Below, one piece after another: positions 6,383 through 13,086 of a stretch of 13,086 nucleotides of DNA (its first letter is position 1; each line of letters begins with the position of its first letter). This DNA comes from Planctomycetota bacterium (GTDB taxonomy: Bacteria; Planctomycetota; Planctomycetia; Pirellulales; Lacipirellulaceae), in assembly GCA_022615465.1 (NCBI GenBank), contig JAKEGR010000395.1, positions 1 to 13,086 on the forward strand, given 5' to 3'. The notes under the pieces are model-generated. The model saw only the letters and a program-made list of their open reading frames with translations, was not told the origin of the DNA and did not search any database. The translations under genes and the position numbers were made by a program.

Positions 6383-7192
6383 GTGCAATTAGATATCGAC
6401 CCCATTCTTCTGGGATGGCAGTATCGGCCGGACGAAGTGACCGTTCGAATCATCGAGGGCGATGAGGGGCGGCGGAAGGTGCAGCTTCGGCTGGACCTTG
6501 GGGTGTTGCAAATGGAATTCGACGGTCGACCGGACGGTCGCCGAATCCACGGATGCGAATCATGGCTTGAATATCATCAACTCCGCCAAGGCGGGCATGA
6601 TGCGGAAAATCCCGACGGCGCTCCCTACCTGCTTGAGCCGGAGGACTGCGCGGAACTGCTCCGCGAGGGGGTACAGTATTACCACCGCTACGTAAGTTTT
6701 TGGCATCTTCAGTGCTATGAGCTTTGTGCTCGCGACACGGAACGTAACCTGCGGCTATTTGCCTTTGTTCGAGATCATGCCCGTCACGATCGAGACAAGA
6801 TGCGGTTTGATCAATGGCGTCCCTACGTCACCATGATGCATGCGTGTGCTGTTGCCACACCGCTCGTGCAGCTCGAGCAGTGGGATGCGGCTGTGGGGGT
6901 GATCGATGCCGGTATTCGCGGCATTGAACGCTTTTTGGAGGAGTATGATCAAGTGAGCAAAGCACCGCAGGTTGGGGAGCTTGCATTCCTTCGTCGTTGG
7001 AAGAACGAGATTTTGACAAAGCCCCGGGGCCATCTCGATGAGTCCGCTTCCGCGGAAACCACGCAGCCGATCGATAGAATCGCCGGACTTCACGGAGAAA
7101 TCAAGCGGGCAATTCAAGAAGAACGCTACGAAGACGCATCCCGCTTGCGCGATGACCTGCGACGAATCAGTGCCCCGCCAAGCGACGGATAA
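6383..7192 (+). CDS. UVR-motif-containing protein of planctomycete type, function unknown
   Basis: A soluble 269-residue protein. It begins at GTG with QLDIDPILLGWQYRPDEVTV, which resembles the start of a planctomycete family whose members begin with a short D-I-D-x-I-L-x-G-W segment. The middle has RKVQLRLDLGVLQMEFDGRP (about 31-50) and a Tyr/His-rich helical region (about 90-190). The C-terminus carries a UVR motif: GEIKRAIQEERYEDASRLRD (about 238-257), the E-x-x-Y-E-x-A-x-x-L-R-D pattern used by UvrB and UvrC to contact each other and found in McsA. No nuclease or helicase domain is present, so it is not UvrB or UvrC. The frame is open to ATG 6158, but those 75 codons look non-coding (Arg/Ser-rich, no resemblance). 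No clear Shine-Dalgarno is seen at 6383. It lies 225 nt after the DUF4912 gene and 95 nt before larE. Confidence 0.75.
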   Translation: MQLDIDPILLGWQYRPDEVTVRIIEGDEGRRKVQLRLDLGVLQMEFDGRPDGRRIHGCESWLEYHQLRQGGHDAENPDGAPYLLEPEDCAELLREGVQYYHRYVSFWHLQCYELCARDTERNLRLFAFVRDHARHDRDKMRFDQWRPYVTMMHACAVATPLVQLEQWDAAVGVIDAGIRGIERFLEEYDQVSKAPQVGELAFLRRWKNEILTKPRGHLDESASAETTQPIDRIAGLHGEIKRAIQEERYEDASRLRDDLRRISAPPSDG

Positions 7193-7272
7193 CAGCCCCC
7201 TGTCTTCGTCGTTGTGTTCTTGCTAGCCTACTTGTCCCTGTGAGCGATCGACCGATGCTCAAAATGTCGAAC

Positions 7273-7278
7273 GAGGAG
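7273..7278 (+). promoter_or_regulatory. Ribosome binding site that sets the larE start
   Basis: GAGGAG lies nine bases before ATG 7288. The upstream in-frame starts (GTG 7240, ATG 7255, ATG 7264) have nothing comparable, so 7288 is the favoured start. Confidence 0.65.
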
Positions 7279-7287
7279 CAATATCCC

Positions 7288-8136
7288 ATGGTGGAGCTTT
7301 CGGCTGCTGTCGAGGAGAAGCGAGAACGATTCCTCAAGATGCTCTCCACGTATGGCAGTTGCGCCGTGGCCTACTCTGGCGGTGTCGATAGCGCGGTGGT
7401 GGCAAAAGCGGCGTACCTGGCCCTGGGAGAAAAGGCCATTGCCGTGACAGGTGCGAGTGCTGCCTTGGCTGAAGCGGAACTCCGCCAGGCGTGTGAGTTG
7501 GCGGAGTTCATCGGCATTCGTCATGCCATTATTACCACGGAGGAACTGACGAACCCTGGTTATGTCGCCAATGCGCCTGACCGATGCTACCACTGCAAAT
7601 CAGAACTTTACGATCAATTGCAGGTATTTGCCCGGGAGCATGACCTCGCGGTGATTGTGAATGGTACCAATGCCGACGACATGCACGATTATCGCCCGGG
7701 CCTGCATGCCGCTGACGAATCGGGCGTACGCAGCCCGCTGGCTGAATGTGGTTTGACCAAGGCGGAACTCCGGCAGATTGCGGCGGCCTGGCAGTTGCCG
7801 GTTGCCGATAAGCCCGCCACGCCATGCTTGTCCAGCCGTATCGCGTTTGGTCAGCAAGTGACGCCGGAACGATTACGGATGATTGAGCAGGCGGAGCAAG
7901 TCCTGCGAAACTTGGGCCTGCGCGAACTTCGCGTCCGATATCACGAAGGAGACATGGCTCGCATCGAAGTTCCAATCGGCCAGATTCCCATGCTTTGTGA
8001 TGCGGAACCGCGCACGCTGGTGGTCGAAGAACTGAGGCGAATCGGCTTCAAGTTTATCACCCTCGACCTGGCCGGCTTCCGATCCGGTGGCTTTGTGCAG
8101 CTTGGTCCGGAAGAAGAATTGCGGCGGTTCTCTTGA
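7288..8136 (+). CDS. larE: ATP-dependent sacrificial sulfur transferase LarE
   Basis: LarE adenylates a carboxylate of pyridinium-3,5-biscarboxylic acid mononucleotide and then adds sulfur, a step in making the nickel-pincer nucleotide cofactor of lactate racemase and related LarA enzymes. The 282-residue protein has the PP-loop ATPase motif AYSGGVDSAVVAK at 28-40, the conserved DRCYHCKSELY at 98-108, GTNADD at 126-131, and PCLSSRI with Cys180. Cys180 aligns with Cys176 of Lactobacillus plantarum LarE, the residue that gives up its own sulfur. The motif lacks additional nearby cysteines, so a sacrificial mechanism is inferred over the iron-sulfur variant. Length matches the family (about 270-280). 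No larA, larB or larC lies in the window. An alternative is a related PP-loop sulfurtransferase, but PCLSSR favours LarE. It converges with the next gene, 83 nt away. Confidence 0.88.
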   Translation: MVELSAAVEEKRERFLKMLSTYGSCAVAYSGGVDSAVVAKAAYLALGEKAIAVTGASAALAEAELRQACELAEFIGIRHAIITTEELTNPGYVANAPDRCYHCKSELYDQLQVFAREHDLAVIVNGTNADDMHDYRPGLHAADESGVRSPLAECGLTKAELRQIAAAWQLPVADKPATPCLSSRIAFGQQVTPERLRMIEQAEQVLRNLGLRELRVRYHEGDMARIEVPIGQIPMLCDAEPRTLVVEELRRIGFKFITLDLAGFRSGGFVQLGPEEELRRFS

Positions 8137-8219
8137 GCCGATGTACGGTGCCGTCTGCCACGGCAATCGCCTGGCGCACCGGACGCCCGACGGGACGATA
8201 GCGAGCCTGCCGTGCCGAG

Positions 8220-8705
8220 TTACTGGTTCGCCCAATTGCCATACCAATGGTTGTAATACGCCGACGGCGTTGTTTTCATCGCCGGCACGGGCTTCAGGTA
8301 TGCGTTGTCGATTGTGCCACCGACGAATCCCGCGCCCGGAAAACGTGTTTCGCCGATTTTGCCTTGCATTTTCCGCTGTTGAAGGTAGGAAGACTGCATT
8401 CGCTCGGCGGCCTGTCGGCGCTCTTGCTCCGGCCGTACGTACGCCTGGTAATTAGTGCCTCCCATCGTCCCAGGGCGGCCCATGTTGATATACGGACTTA
8501 CGGCCGTGTTGTGGTAGAAATACTTGTCGTACAAGTAACGGCTGCTGCTTTGCGTTCCCAACTGGCCGCTGTATTTTTGAATGTTCTTTTGGTAGTATTG
8601 GCCGTAGCTCTGCGGCATCTGGGCTGACATTTCCGTCGTGCCAGAGAGCATCGAGAGAACGACAACCGGCATTGCCAGAAACTTCGTTCGCGAGGTTCTG
8701 CTCAT
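8220..8705 (-). CDS. Small secreted Tyr-rich protein of planctomycete type
   Basis: A 161-residue protein. Residues 1-29 are a signal peptide: basic MSRTSRTK, a hydrophobic core, then SAQ. The mature part is low-complexity and rich in Tyr (16 in total), Gln, Asn and Ser. It contains SYGQYYQKNIQKYSG (33-47), RYLYDKYFY (56-64) and VSPYINMGRPGTMGGTNYQA followed by YVRPEQERRQ (69-98). The SPY-x-N ... NYxxYVRP pattern recurs, to my recollection, in exported planctomycete proteins of unknown role; I cannot check this here. No enzyme motif is visible. ATG at 8705 is chosen because a clean signal peptide starts there; the frame extends 12 codons further but that part overlaps the preceding gene. It lies 13 nt after the ChbG-like gene, so the two are probably co-transcribed. 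Confidence 0.7.
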   Translation of the reverse strand: MSRTSRTKFLAMPVVVLSMLSGTTEMSAQMPQSYGQYYQKNIQKYSGQLGTQSSSRYLYDKYFYHNTAVSPYINMGRPGTMGGTNYQAYVRPEQERRQAAERMQSSYLQQRKMQGKIGETRFPGAGFVGGTIDNAYLKPVPAMKTTPSAYYNHWYGNWANQ

Positions 8706-8718
8706 GCGGATGCACTCG

Positions 8719-9777
8719 TTAGGGCGTTGATGGGGTGGCATTGGAAGCTGACTCGTCCGCCGTGGCCGGGCGTCCCTCGAAACGATCCATCACCTCGCGC
8801 CAGTCGGTGACAATAACACCATCACTTGTCAGGGCTACCCGAACCGCCTCATCTTCCATGAGCCGTGTTTCCCAGACCCGCTGCTGCCAGTCGGGCGCGA
8901 TCCGCTTGAGAGCCTCGGATTCCACTACGGGATTGATGGCAATTTGCGTCAATCCAGGCGGCAATTCGTGAAGCATCGTGAGAAACGCCTGCTTCTTCAC
9001 CTCGTAACTCTCTGCCGGCGGCAGCATCCGCAGGTCATCGACCTTTGGCAGCGGATAATCGCTCAGAAGCTGAATGATGTTGTCCGGCAATGGGAAGCCA
9101 GCCTGCTGGAATTTCACCACCTGTTCCGGGGTGAGTTCCACGACCACTGCTGGAATCCATTGCTGCCGTGCGACTCGCAGATACACTTCGATCAAATCCG
9201 GGCGAATTACCAGCAAGCCCTGGTGGGTTGTGAAATGCGTTGGCCGCATGCCTTGAGACCTGGCGAAGTCAATCTGCGCCATCAGTTCGCGCTCGACGTC
9301 GTCGGCCGTGGCGTTGACCATCACTTGCGTCGGTGAACGCCACAAGAAGCGATCAGGGTCCAGGAGCGATGCCACTTGGTCGTCGGCCGCCACGGGCCGC
9401 CAGCGGTAGCTGGGCCATTCGCTGCTGATTGTGAGCGACAGGCCCACGTCGGTGTCTGGATGTTCTCCGCACCATTGTGCCGCGTCTGTAAACCAGGGGC
9501 AGGGGGCCATCGCGCTGGCCGATCGCACCAGGCCCTGTTGCAGCAACTGCGTGCCCGCCGCGTTCGTTTCGTAGCACATGCCCAACTCCTGGACATGCAG
9601 CAGGACTACTTTGCTGTTGGGGGGAAAGCCCAGCCGTTCCGCCCACGTGTCGGCAAGAACCTCACGAACTGGAACCGCGGCGAGTGTTGCCATGCAGAAC
9701 AGTACGGCAATGAGAGCGCGGTGCGCAGGACGCCAATCGATGGAAAATATCGGTTCAGGAAGGGAATTAGGCACCAT
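8719..9777 (-). CDS. Exported ChbG/YdjC-fold (carbohydrate deacetylase family) protein lacking the usual metal-site residues
   Basis: A 352-residue protein with a signal-peptide-like region (about 18-42, RPAHRALIAVLF up to EVLA) and a ChbG/HpnK (YdjC) fold. The family landmarks are all present in order, but the key residues differ. The HADD start motif is HVQE (61-64). The VGLHLT motif is VGLSLT (111-116, Ser114 for the metal His). The THxDSH motif is THFTTH (180-185, Thr183 for Asp). The late HP motif is INP (281-283, Asn for His). Surrounding residues stay typical: LGMC, ASAMAPCPWF, SEWPSYRWRPV, and VIVTDWREV at the end. Normal members use a divalent metal to deacetylate amino sugars; this one is probably not an active deacetylase of that type and may bind glycans instead. 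GGAG (9786-9789) lies 8 nt before the start. The downstream Tyr-rich gene is 13 nt away. Confidence 0.82.
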   Translation of the reverse strand: MVPNSLPEPIFSIDWRPAHRALIAVLFCMATLAAVPVREVLADTWAERLGFPPNSKVVLLHVQELGMCYETNAAGTQLLQQGLVRSASAMAPCPWFTDAAQWCGEHPDTDVGLSLTISSEWPSYRWRPVAADDQVASLLDPDRFLWRSPTQVMVNATADDVERELMAQIDFARSQGMRPTHFTTHQGLLVIRPDLIEVYLRVARQQWIPAVVVELTPEQVVKFQQAGFPLPDNIIQLLSDYPLPKVDDLRMLPPAESYEVKKQAFLTMLHELPPGLTQIAINPVVESEALKRIAPDWQQRVWETRLMEDEAVRVALTSDGVIVTDWREVMDRFEGRPATADESASNATPSTP

Positions 9778-9785
9778 CCGAACGT

Positions 9786-9789
9786 CTCC
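9786..9789 (-). promoter_or_regulatory. Ribosome binding site of the ChbG-like gene
   Basis: GGAG on the minus strand, eight bases before ATG 9777. It supports the first ATG of the frame as the start. Confidence 0.55.
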
Positions 9790-9959
9790 AGACCTTACGG
9801 GAGGGAGTGTGTGTATTTTCGACCAACTCCGCCCGGTCTATCGTGACGGAGCCAGACGAACGCCGCAAATGACCTCACTTGGAAATGCGTCCCTTAATTG
9901 TAGGTTGCTGAAAGCCAACGTACAGGGAATTCCAGCTCGCCAAACACGGGGGGCGTACT

Positions 9960-9979
9960 CATTTTCCCATGCGAAAATG
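9960..9979. repeat. Short inverted repeat, possible operator
   Basis: CATTTTC and GAAAATG form seven-base arms around the six-base spacer CCATGC. It is A+T-rich in a G+C-rich gap between divergent genes, as a dimeric repressor site would be. There is no T-tract, so it is not a terminator. No known regulator site is recognised. Confidence 0.35.
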
Positions 9980-10191
9980 CAGACAGAATCGCTATCCCGG
10001 GCGCTTTTTGGGGCGGCTGCCAATTTTAACGGTGCGGGAAACTCTGCGATTTGTCGCGGCCGAACTAAATTCCGTTTACGTTTCGGGCCGACACCCATTC
10101 AGTAGCGGAGAATAGTCGAAGTTCCCCTCACCTGTCCGATCCAGCGCGTTTTGACGCTGCCCGCCCGGGATCGGCCCCACCACCTCACGCC

Positions 10192-10197
10192 AAAGGG
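10192..10197 (+). promoter_or_regulatory. Ribosome binding site that sets the start of the barrel gene
   Basis: AAAGGG lies nine bases before ATG 10207 but only three bases before the in-frame GTG 10201. The ATG is therefore preferred. Confidence 0.5.
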
Positions 10198-10206
10198 TCT
10201 GTGCCA

Positions 10207-11325
10207 ATGTCAATCGCCTTTCTAATTACCGCTGTACCGTGTTTCCGTCGCTGCCTGAAATTCGCCAGCTTGCTGTTGCTATGTGGTCTGGTTGCGCTCC
10301 TCTCCGTAGCGAACGCCAGTGAGAACAGATCATTGTCGACTTCCGAGCCAGTCGCGACGTCAGCAACCTGGGAGGATGGTCTGACGCCCGCGGTCACGCC
10401 GATCAACTTCACCGACGAAGTGGTGGAGGAAGAAGGTGCCGAAGCGGCCTCTAGTGATTGCTCCAACTGCAATTCCTGCTGCCAGAGTGGCTGTGAGTGC
10501 TGCAACCCGCCGCTGCTTAAATGCTTGGATAATTGGTTTGCGGAAACGCCTTGTGGATTCGATTCCTTCATCAGCCCGATGACGAATCCGACGTTTTTCG
10601 AGGATCCGCGTACCCTGTCGGAGGCACGCTTGATTTTCCTCAACCACAAAGTGCCGGGAGCGCTCGGTGGCGGCGACATCCAGCTTTATGCGATGCATGT
10701 TCGGGCCGCGCTCAGCGATCGCCTGTCGTTGATTGCCACCAAGGATGGGTACATTGTTTCATCGAATCCTAACGTCGGCGATGGCTGGGCCGATGTCAGC
10801 GTCGGCTTGAAATACAATTTGATGGCCAATTACTGCGAACAACGCCTGCTGAGCGTTGGTGCCACCTATGAAATGGCAGTCGGCAGTCAACGGGCGTTGC
10901 AAGGTAACGGCGACGGAACGTTCCATTTGTTCCTTAGCGGTGGCGCCGAGTTGTTCCAGAACAGTCACTGGATCAGCGGCAGCGGCTTGGTGTTGCCGAC
11001 CGATGGCGATGCTGAAAGTGATCTGTTCTACTGGTCGAACCACTTCGATTACTACTTAGGACGGTGCTGGTACGCCCTGACCGAGTTCAACTGGTACCAC
11101 TGGATGGAATCTGGAGCGAACGGCATCCCGGGTGTTGAAGGCGGTGATTTGTTCAACTTAGGATCCACCGGCGTGGCGGGCAACGATATCGTCACGGGCG
11201 CCTTCGGCCTCAAGTACAAACCGAATCGTTGCACGGAAGTCGGTCTGGCTTGGGAAGTGCCGCTCACGGATCGACAAGACGTGCTGGAGAACCGGTTGAC
11301 AGCCGATTGGATCATCCGGTTCTAG
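10207..11325 (+). CDS. Exported outer-membrane beta-barrel-like protein with Cys-rich N-terminal segment
   Basis: A 372-residue protein. A signal peptide covers about 1-37 (FRRCLK, hydrophobic SLLLLCGLVALLSV, cleavage ANA before Ser38). An acidic region follows (69-82), then a Cys-rich stretch with eight cysteines between 85 and 106 (C-x2-C-x2-CC-x3-C-x-CC-x6-C) and another at 116. From about 120 on, the sequence alternates polar and hydrophobic residues in the manner of beta-strands and contains FFEDPRTLSEARLIF (130-144), GGDIQLYAMHVRAALSDRLS (155-174), ATKDGY and DGWADVSVGLKYNL (192-205). It ends in Phe, as outer-membrane barrels usually do. The FEDPRTL/ATKDG pattern recurs, to my recollection, in planctomycete exported proteins of unknown role. 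The Cys-rich insert is unusual for a barrel. It converges with the VKOR-thioredoxin gene, with a terminator between them. Confidence 0.75.
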   Translation: MSIAFLITAVPCFRRCLKFASLLLLCGLVALLSVANASENRSLSTSEPVATSATWEDGLTPAVTPINFTDEVVEEEGAEAASSDCSNCNSCCQSGCECCNPPLLKCLDNWFAETPCGFDSFISPMTNPTFFEDPRTLSEARLIFLNHKVPGALGGGDIQLYAMHVRAALSDRLSLIATKDGYIVSSNPNVGDGWADVSVGLKYNLMANYCEQRLLSVGATYEMAVGSQRALQGNGDGTFHLFLSGGAELFQNSHWISGSGLVLPTDGDAESDLFYWSNHFDYYLGRCWYALTEFNWYHWMESGANGIPGVEGGDLFNLGSTGVAGNDIVTGAFGLKYKPNRCTEVGLAWEVPLTDRQDVLENRLTADWIIRF

Positions 11326-11355
11326 GTTTCGCCAGCAGATCCAGCGATTTTCAGG

Positions 11356-11389
11356 GAAAGCCCTTCGGCGAGAACGTCGAAGGGCTTTC
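11356..11389 (+). terminator. Strong hairpin terminator between convergent genes
   Basis: GAAAGCCCTTCG (11356-11367) and CGAAGGGCTTTC (11378-11389) form a perfect 12-bp stem with a 10-base loop, 30 bases after the barrel-gene stop. The plus strand continues TCTCGTT, a short imperfect U-tract. The minus-strand side continues CCCTGAAAA, so termination in that direction is less certain. Confidence 0.8.
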
Positions 11390-11451
11390 TCGTTATGCGC
11401 ACACAAAGCAACGATGGGGGACCAGGTCGGGTTGTCCACACCGCGCCGATC

Positions 11452-13080
11452 TCAACGCGGCTTGATCCCCAATTGCTCTTCCCAGATTCGGAAGACATCC
11501 GCAGGGCTTGTCGTTACTCCCGACATCACTCGGTCGCCCAAAATCTGGATCGGCAGCCCGAAATCGCCTTGTTCGCTGTGTTGCTTCTGCAACGCCGCAA
11601 ACAACTCCACATTATTGCTGATCTTCTTTTTCAACTCGTCACTATAGGACAGCGCACGAAGCCGCTCACGGTCAACGCTCCGATAAGCCTTGGCAGTGAC
11701 CTCTTCGATAGGCGGTGCCTTTTCTTCGTCGGCCATTAACCAATCATGAAATTCGCTGAAGGCCGCTGGCTCGACGGCTGCCACGGCCATGGCGAAGCGG
11801 GCCAGGGTGCATGAGCCGTGATGCGATGCGCTCAGGCTCGTCACGTACTTGTTGCAACTCGCCTCGAGCGGCACGGGCAGCACGACAATCGCCAATTGAT
11901 CGCCATATTTTTCGCGAGCTTGTTGCACAATTCGGTGCATTTGGCGGCAATGAAGGCAGTCGTAGGACAGGAGTTCGACCAGGATGTAGGGCGCATCCGG
12001 CGAGCCCAAAATAGGCTGCCTGGTTACGTCGAGCGTGAGCTTGCCATTGAGCAGTTGAACGACTCTTCCCGGTGATTGCTCGGCAGTCTTCACGTCCGCG
12101 GTCGATTCGCCGCTCGCCCCGCCCGCACTGGCCGAGTGCGATGAGACGGCAGTTCCCTGCGGTGCTTCACCGCTGTTTTCCCGGTCCAAGTTCGCCGGAT
12201 TGCGGCCCCCGTTACCAACATCTGCCTCTCTCGGTTCAGCCTCATTCGGATCCGCTGACGAAGGCGTCGGTGAATCCTTGGTCACTGGCTTGGACGAGAC
12301 CCGCAGGGCTGTATGGGGCTGAGCCATCGACTCACCAGGACTTGCCTGGGCGATCGATTCCTCGGCGGCTGAGTGGCCGATGTTGATCGGCTGGTCCAGG
12401 GCAACCGTTTCCACGGTGTACGTTTGGGTCGGGAACAATATCTGCCCGCCAATGAGCACCGCCAAAATCGCCGCTGCGCCGCTGAGCGCTACGTTTAACA
12501 GTGGAACTCCGTCACGAACGGCCGCCACGGTTTGTTGCGAACGGGGAACCGTTGGCAACACCGTCCTCAAGGCCGCCAGGCTGGAAGCTGAAATACGGGC
12601 CGGACGGGTGTCACGCAGCCATCGGATCGTGCTCCATAACACCAGGATGGCGAGGGCGATGCCGCACCCATGAACGGCCATGCACGCGACACAGATGCTC
12701 CCAATCACGGCTACCTGCAGCATCGCAAACCAAATCGCTGCCCCTCCCGCGACGGCTGATAGCAAGACCACTAAGGTGTTGAGCCAGCGGCTGGCGGGCA
12801 AGTTCGTCCAGCCAAGGAGAACGCTCAGTCCAGCCAGCGAGGCATAACATGCCAGGCCGCCGATCGCAACCGGCAGAGACAGCCAGCGTGACCACGGGCT
12901 ATTGTGGACGGCATCACAATCGAACAGGCCGGTGCCGGCGCAACCGGCTATCGGGAGATGCCCGATCGAGGTCCATGTCAAATAGGCCGAGAGACCAAAA
13001 GCGATCCATGCCAGCACGCGTACCGCCCAGCGAACCCGTGGGCGAAACAGCGGCTGTTCGTGAAGTGCGGGATGACTCAT
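11452..13080 (-). CDS. Vitamin K epoxide reductase-thioredoxin fusion (disulfide-forming membrane protein)
   Basis: A 542-residue membrane protein that should oxidise periplasmic proteins and pass electrons to quinone, replacing DsbA plus DsbB. The N-terminal VKOR domain (about 15-155) has four or five membrane helices, the loop cysteines Cys47 and Cys55, the conserved NSPWS (60-64) and the active CVAC (Cys130/Cys133). Another helix (about 193-215) precedes a long low-complexity linker (about 220-340, rich in Ser, Ala, Pro, Glu and Gly). The C-terminal thioredoxin/DsbA-like domain (345-542) has the CLHC redox pair (Cys375/Cys378), two further cysteines (409, 424) and the cis-proline loop FGLPIQILG (507-515). 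CLHC lacks the Pro of the usual CPHC, which should shift its redox potential. VKOR-thioredoxin fusions are known in cyanobacteria and planctomycetes. ATG 13080 is six bases from the window edge, so its ribosome binding site cannot be judged. Confidence 0.93.
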   Translation of the reverse strand: MSHPALHEQPLFRPRVRWAVRVLAWIAFGLSAYLTWTSIGHLPIAGCAGTGLFDCDAVHNSPWSRWLSLPVAIGGLACYASLAGLSVLLGWTNLPASRWLNTLVVLLSAVAGGAAIWFAMLQVAVIGSICVACMAVHGCGIALAILVLWSTIRWLRDTRPARISASSLAALRTVLPTVPRSQQTVAAVRDGVPLLNVALSGAAAILAVLIGGQILFPTQTYTVETVALDQPINIGHSAAEESIAQASPGESMAQPHTALRVSSKPVTKDSPTPSSADPNEAEPREADVGNGGRNPANLDRENSGEAPQGTAVSSHSASAGGASGESTADVKTAEQSPGRVVQLLNGKLTLDVTRQPILGSPDAPYILVELLSYDCLHCRQMHRIVQQAREKYGDQLAIVVLPVPLEASCNKYVTSLSASHHGSCTLARFAMAVAAVEPAAFSEFHDWLMADEEKAPPIEEVTAKAYRSVDRERLRALSYSDELKKKISNNVELFAALQKQHSEQGDFGLPIQILGDRVMSGVTTSPADVFRIWEEQLGIKPR

Positions 13081-13086
13081 CGAATC

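Larger units (their letters stand above)
9778..10206. other. Divergent intergenic region between the ChbG-like and barrel genes
   Basis: About 430 bases with no gene I can support; the short frames in it look like chance. It should hold promoters for both flanking genes. On the minus strand TACAAT (9897-9902) is a possible -10 for the ChbG-like gene, but no good -35 box accompanies it. An inverted repeat lies at 9960-9979. I see no clear plus-strand promoter. Confidence 0.45.

Noticed and set aside
8149..8165. Stem TGCCGT-ctgcc-ACGGCA between larE and the Tyr-rich gene as a terminator
   Set aside because: Only six base pairs and no T-tract on either side; too weak to call as a terminator.
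1..13086. Mobile element, CRISPR array, defence island or RNA gene
   Set aside because: No transposase or integrase, no regularly spaced repeats, no tRNA or rRNA-like stretches, and the genes are housekeeping or typical lineage genes with even composition.

Overview
The window looks like chromosomal DNA of a planctomycete, most likely of the Pirellula/Blastopirellula type. I infer this from the protein families: a DUF4912 protein with a Rho-N-like head, a UVR-tail protein of planctomycete type, a Tyr-rich exported protein with an SPY-x-N / NYQAYVRP signature, a beta-barrel family with the FEDPRTL motif, and a VKOR-thioredoxin fusion. The DNA is clearly G+C-rich and several starts lack a Shine-Dalgarno sequence. 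No database search was possible, so the lineage is inference.

Region 1 (1-4479, minus strand) is the promoter-proximal part of an F-type ATP synthase operon, read right to left: atpZ, a four-helix AtpI-like gene, atpB (a), atpE (c), atpF (b), atpH (delta) and the first 322 codons of atpA (alpha), which runs off the left edge. atpG, atpD and atpC are expected beyond it. A sigma70-like promoter (4623-4652) lies about 145 bp upstream of atpZ. Subunits b and c both carry signal-peptide-like N-terminal extensions.

Region 2 (4480-8136, plus strand) diverges from the operon. It holds a DUF4912 protein, a UVR-motif protein and a LarE-type sulfur transferase (nickel-pincer cofactor pathway). No other lar gene is in view.

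Region 3 (8220-9777, minus strand) is a two-gene unit of exported proteins: a ChbG/YdjC-fold protein whose metal-site and catalytic motifs are replaced, followed 13 nt later by a small Tyr-rich secreted protein.

Region 4 (10207-13080) holds two convergent genes. One is an exported, probable outer-membrane beta-barrel with a Cys-rich segment. The other is a VKOR-thioredoxin fusion that would make disulfides in the periplasm. A strong 12-bp hairpin terminator separates them.

I saw no tRNA, rRNA, CRISPR array, insertion sequence, prophage or recognisable defence system. The most interesting items are the apparent pseudo-deacetylase and its Tyr-rich partner, the Cys-rich barrel facing a disulfide-forming fusion, and the extended F0 subunits.
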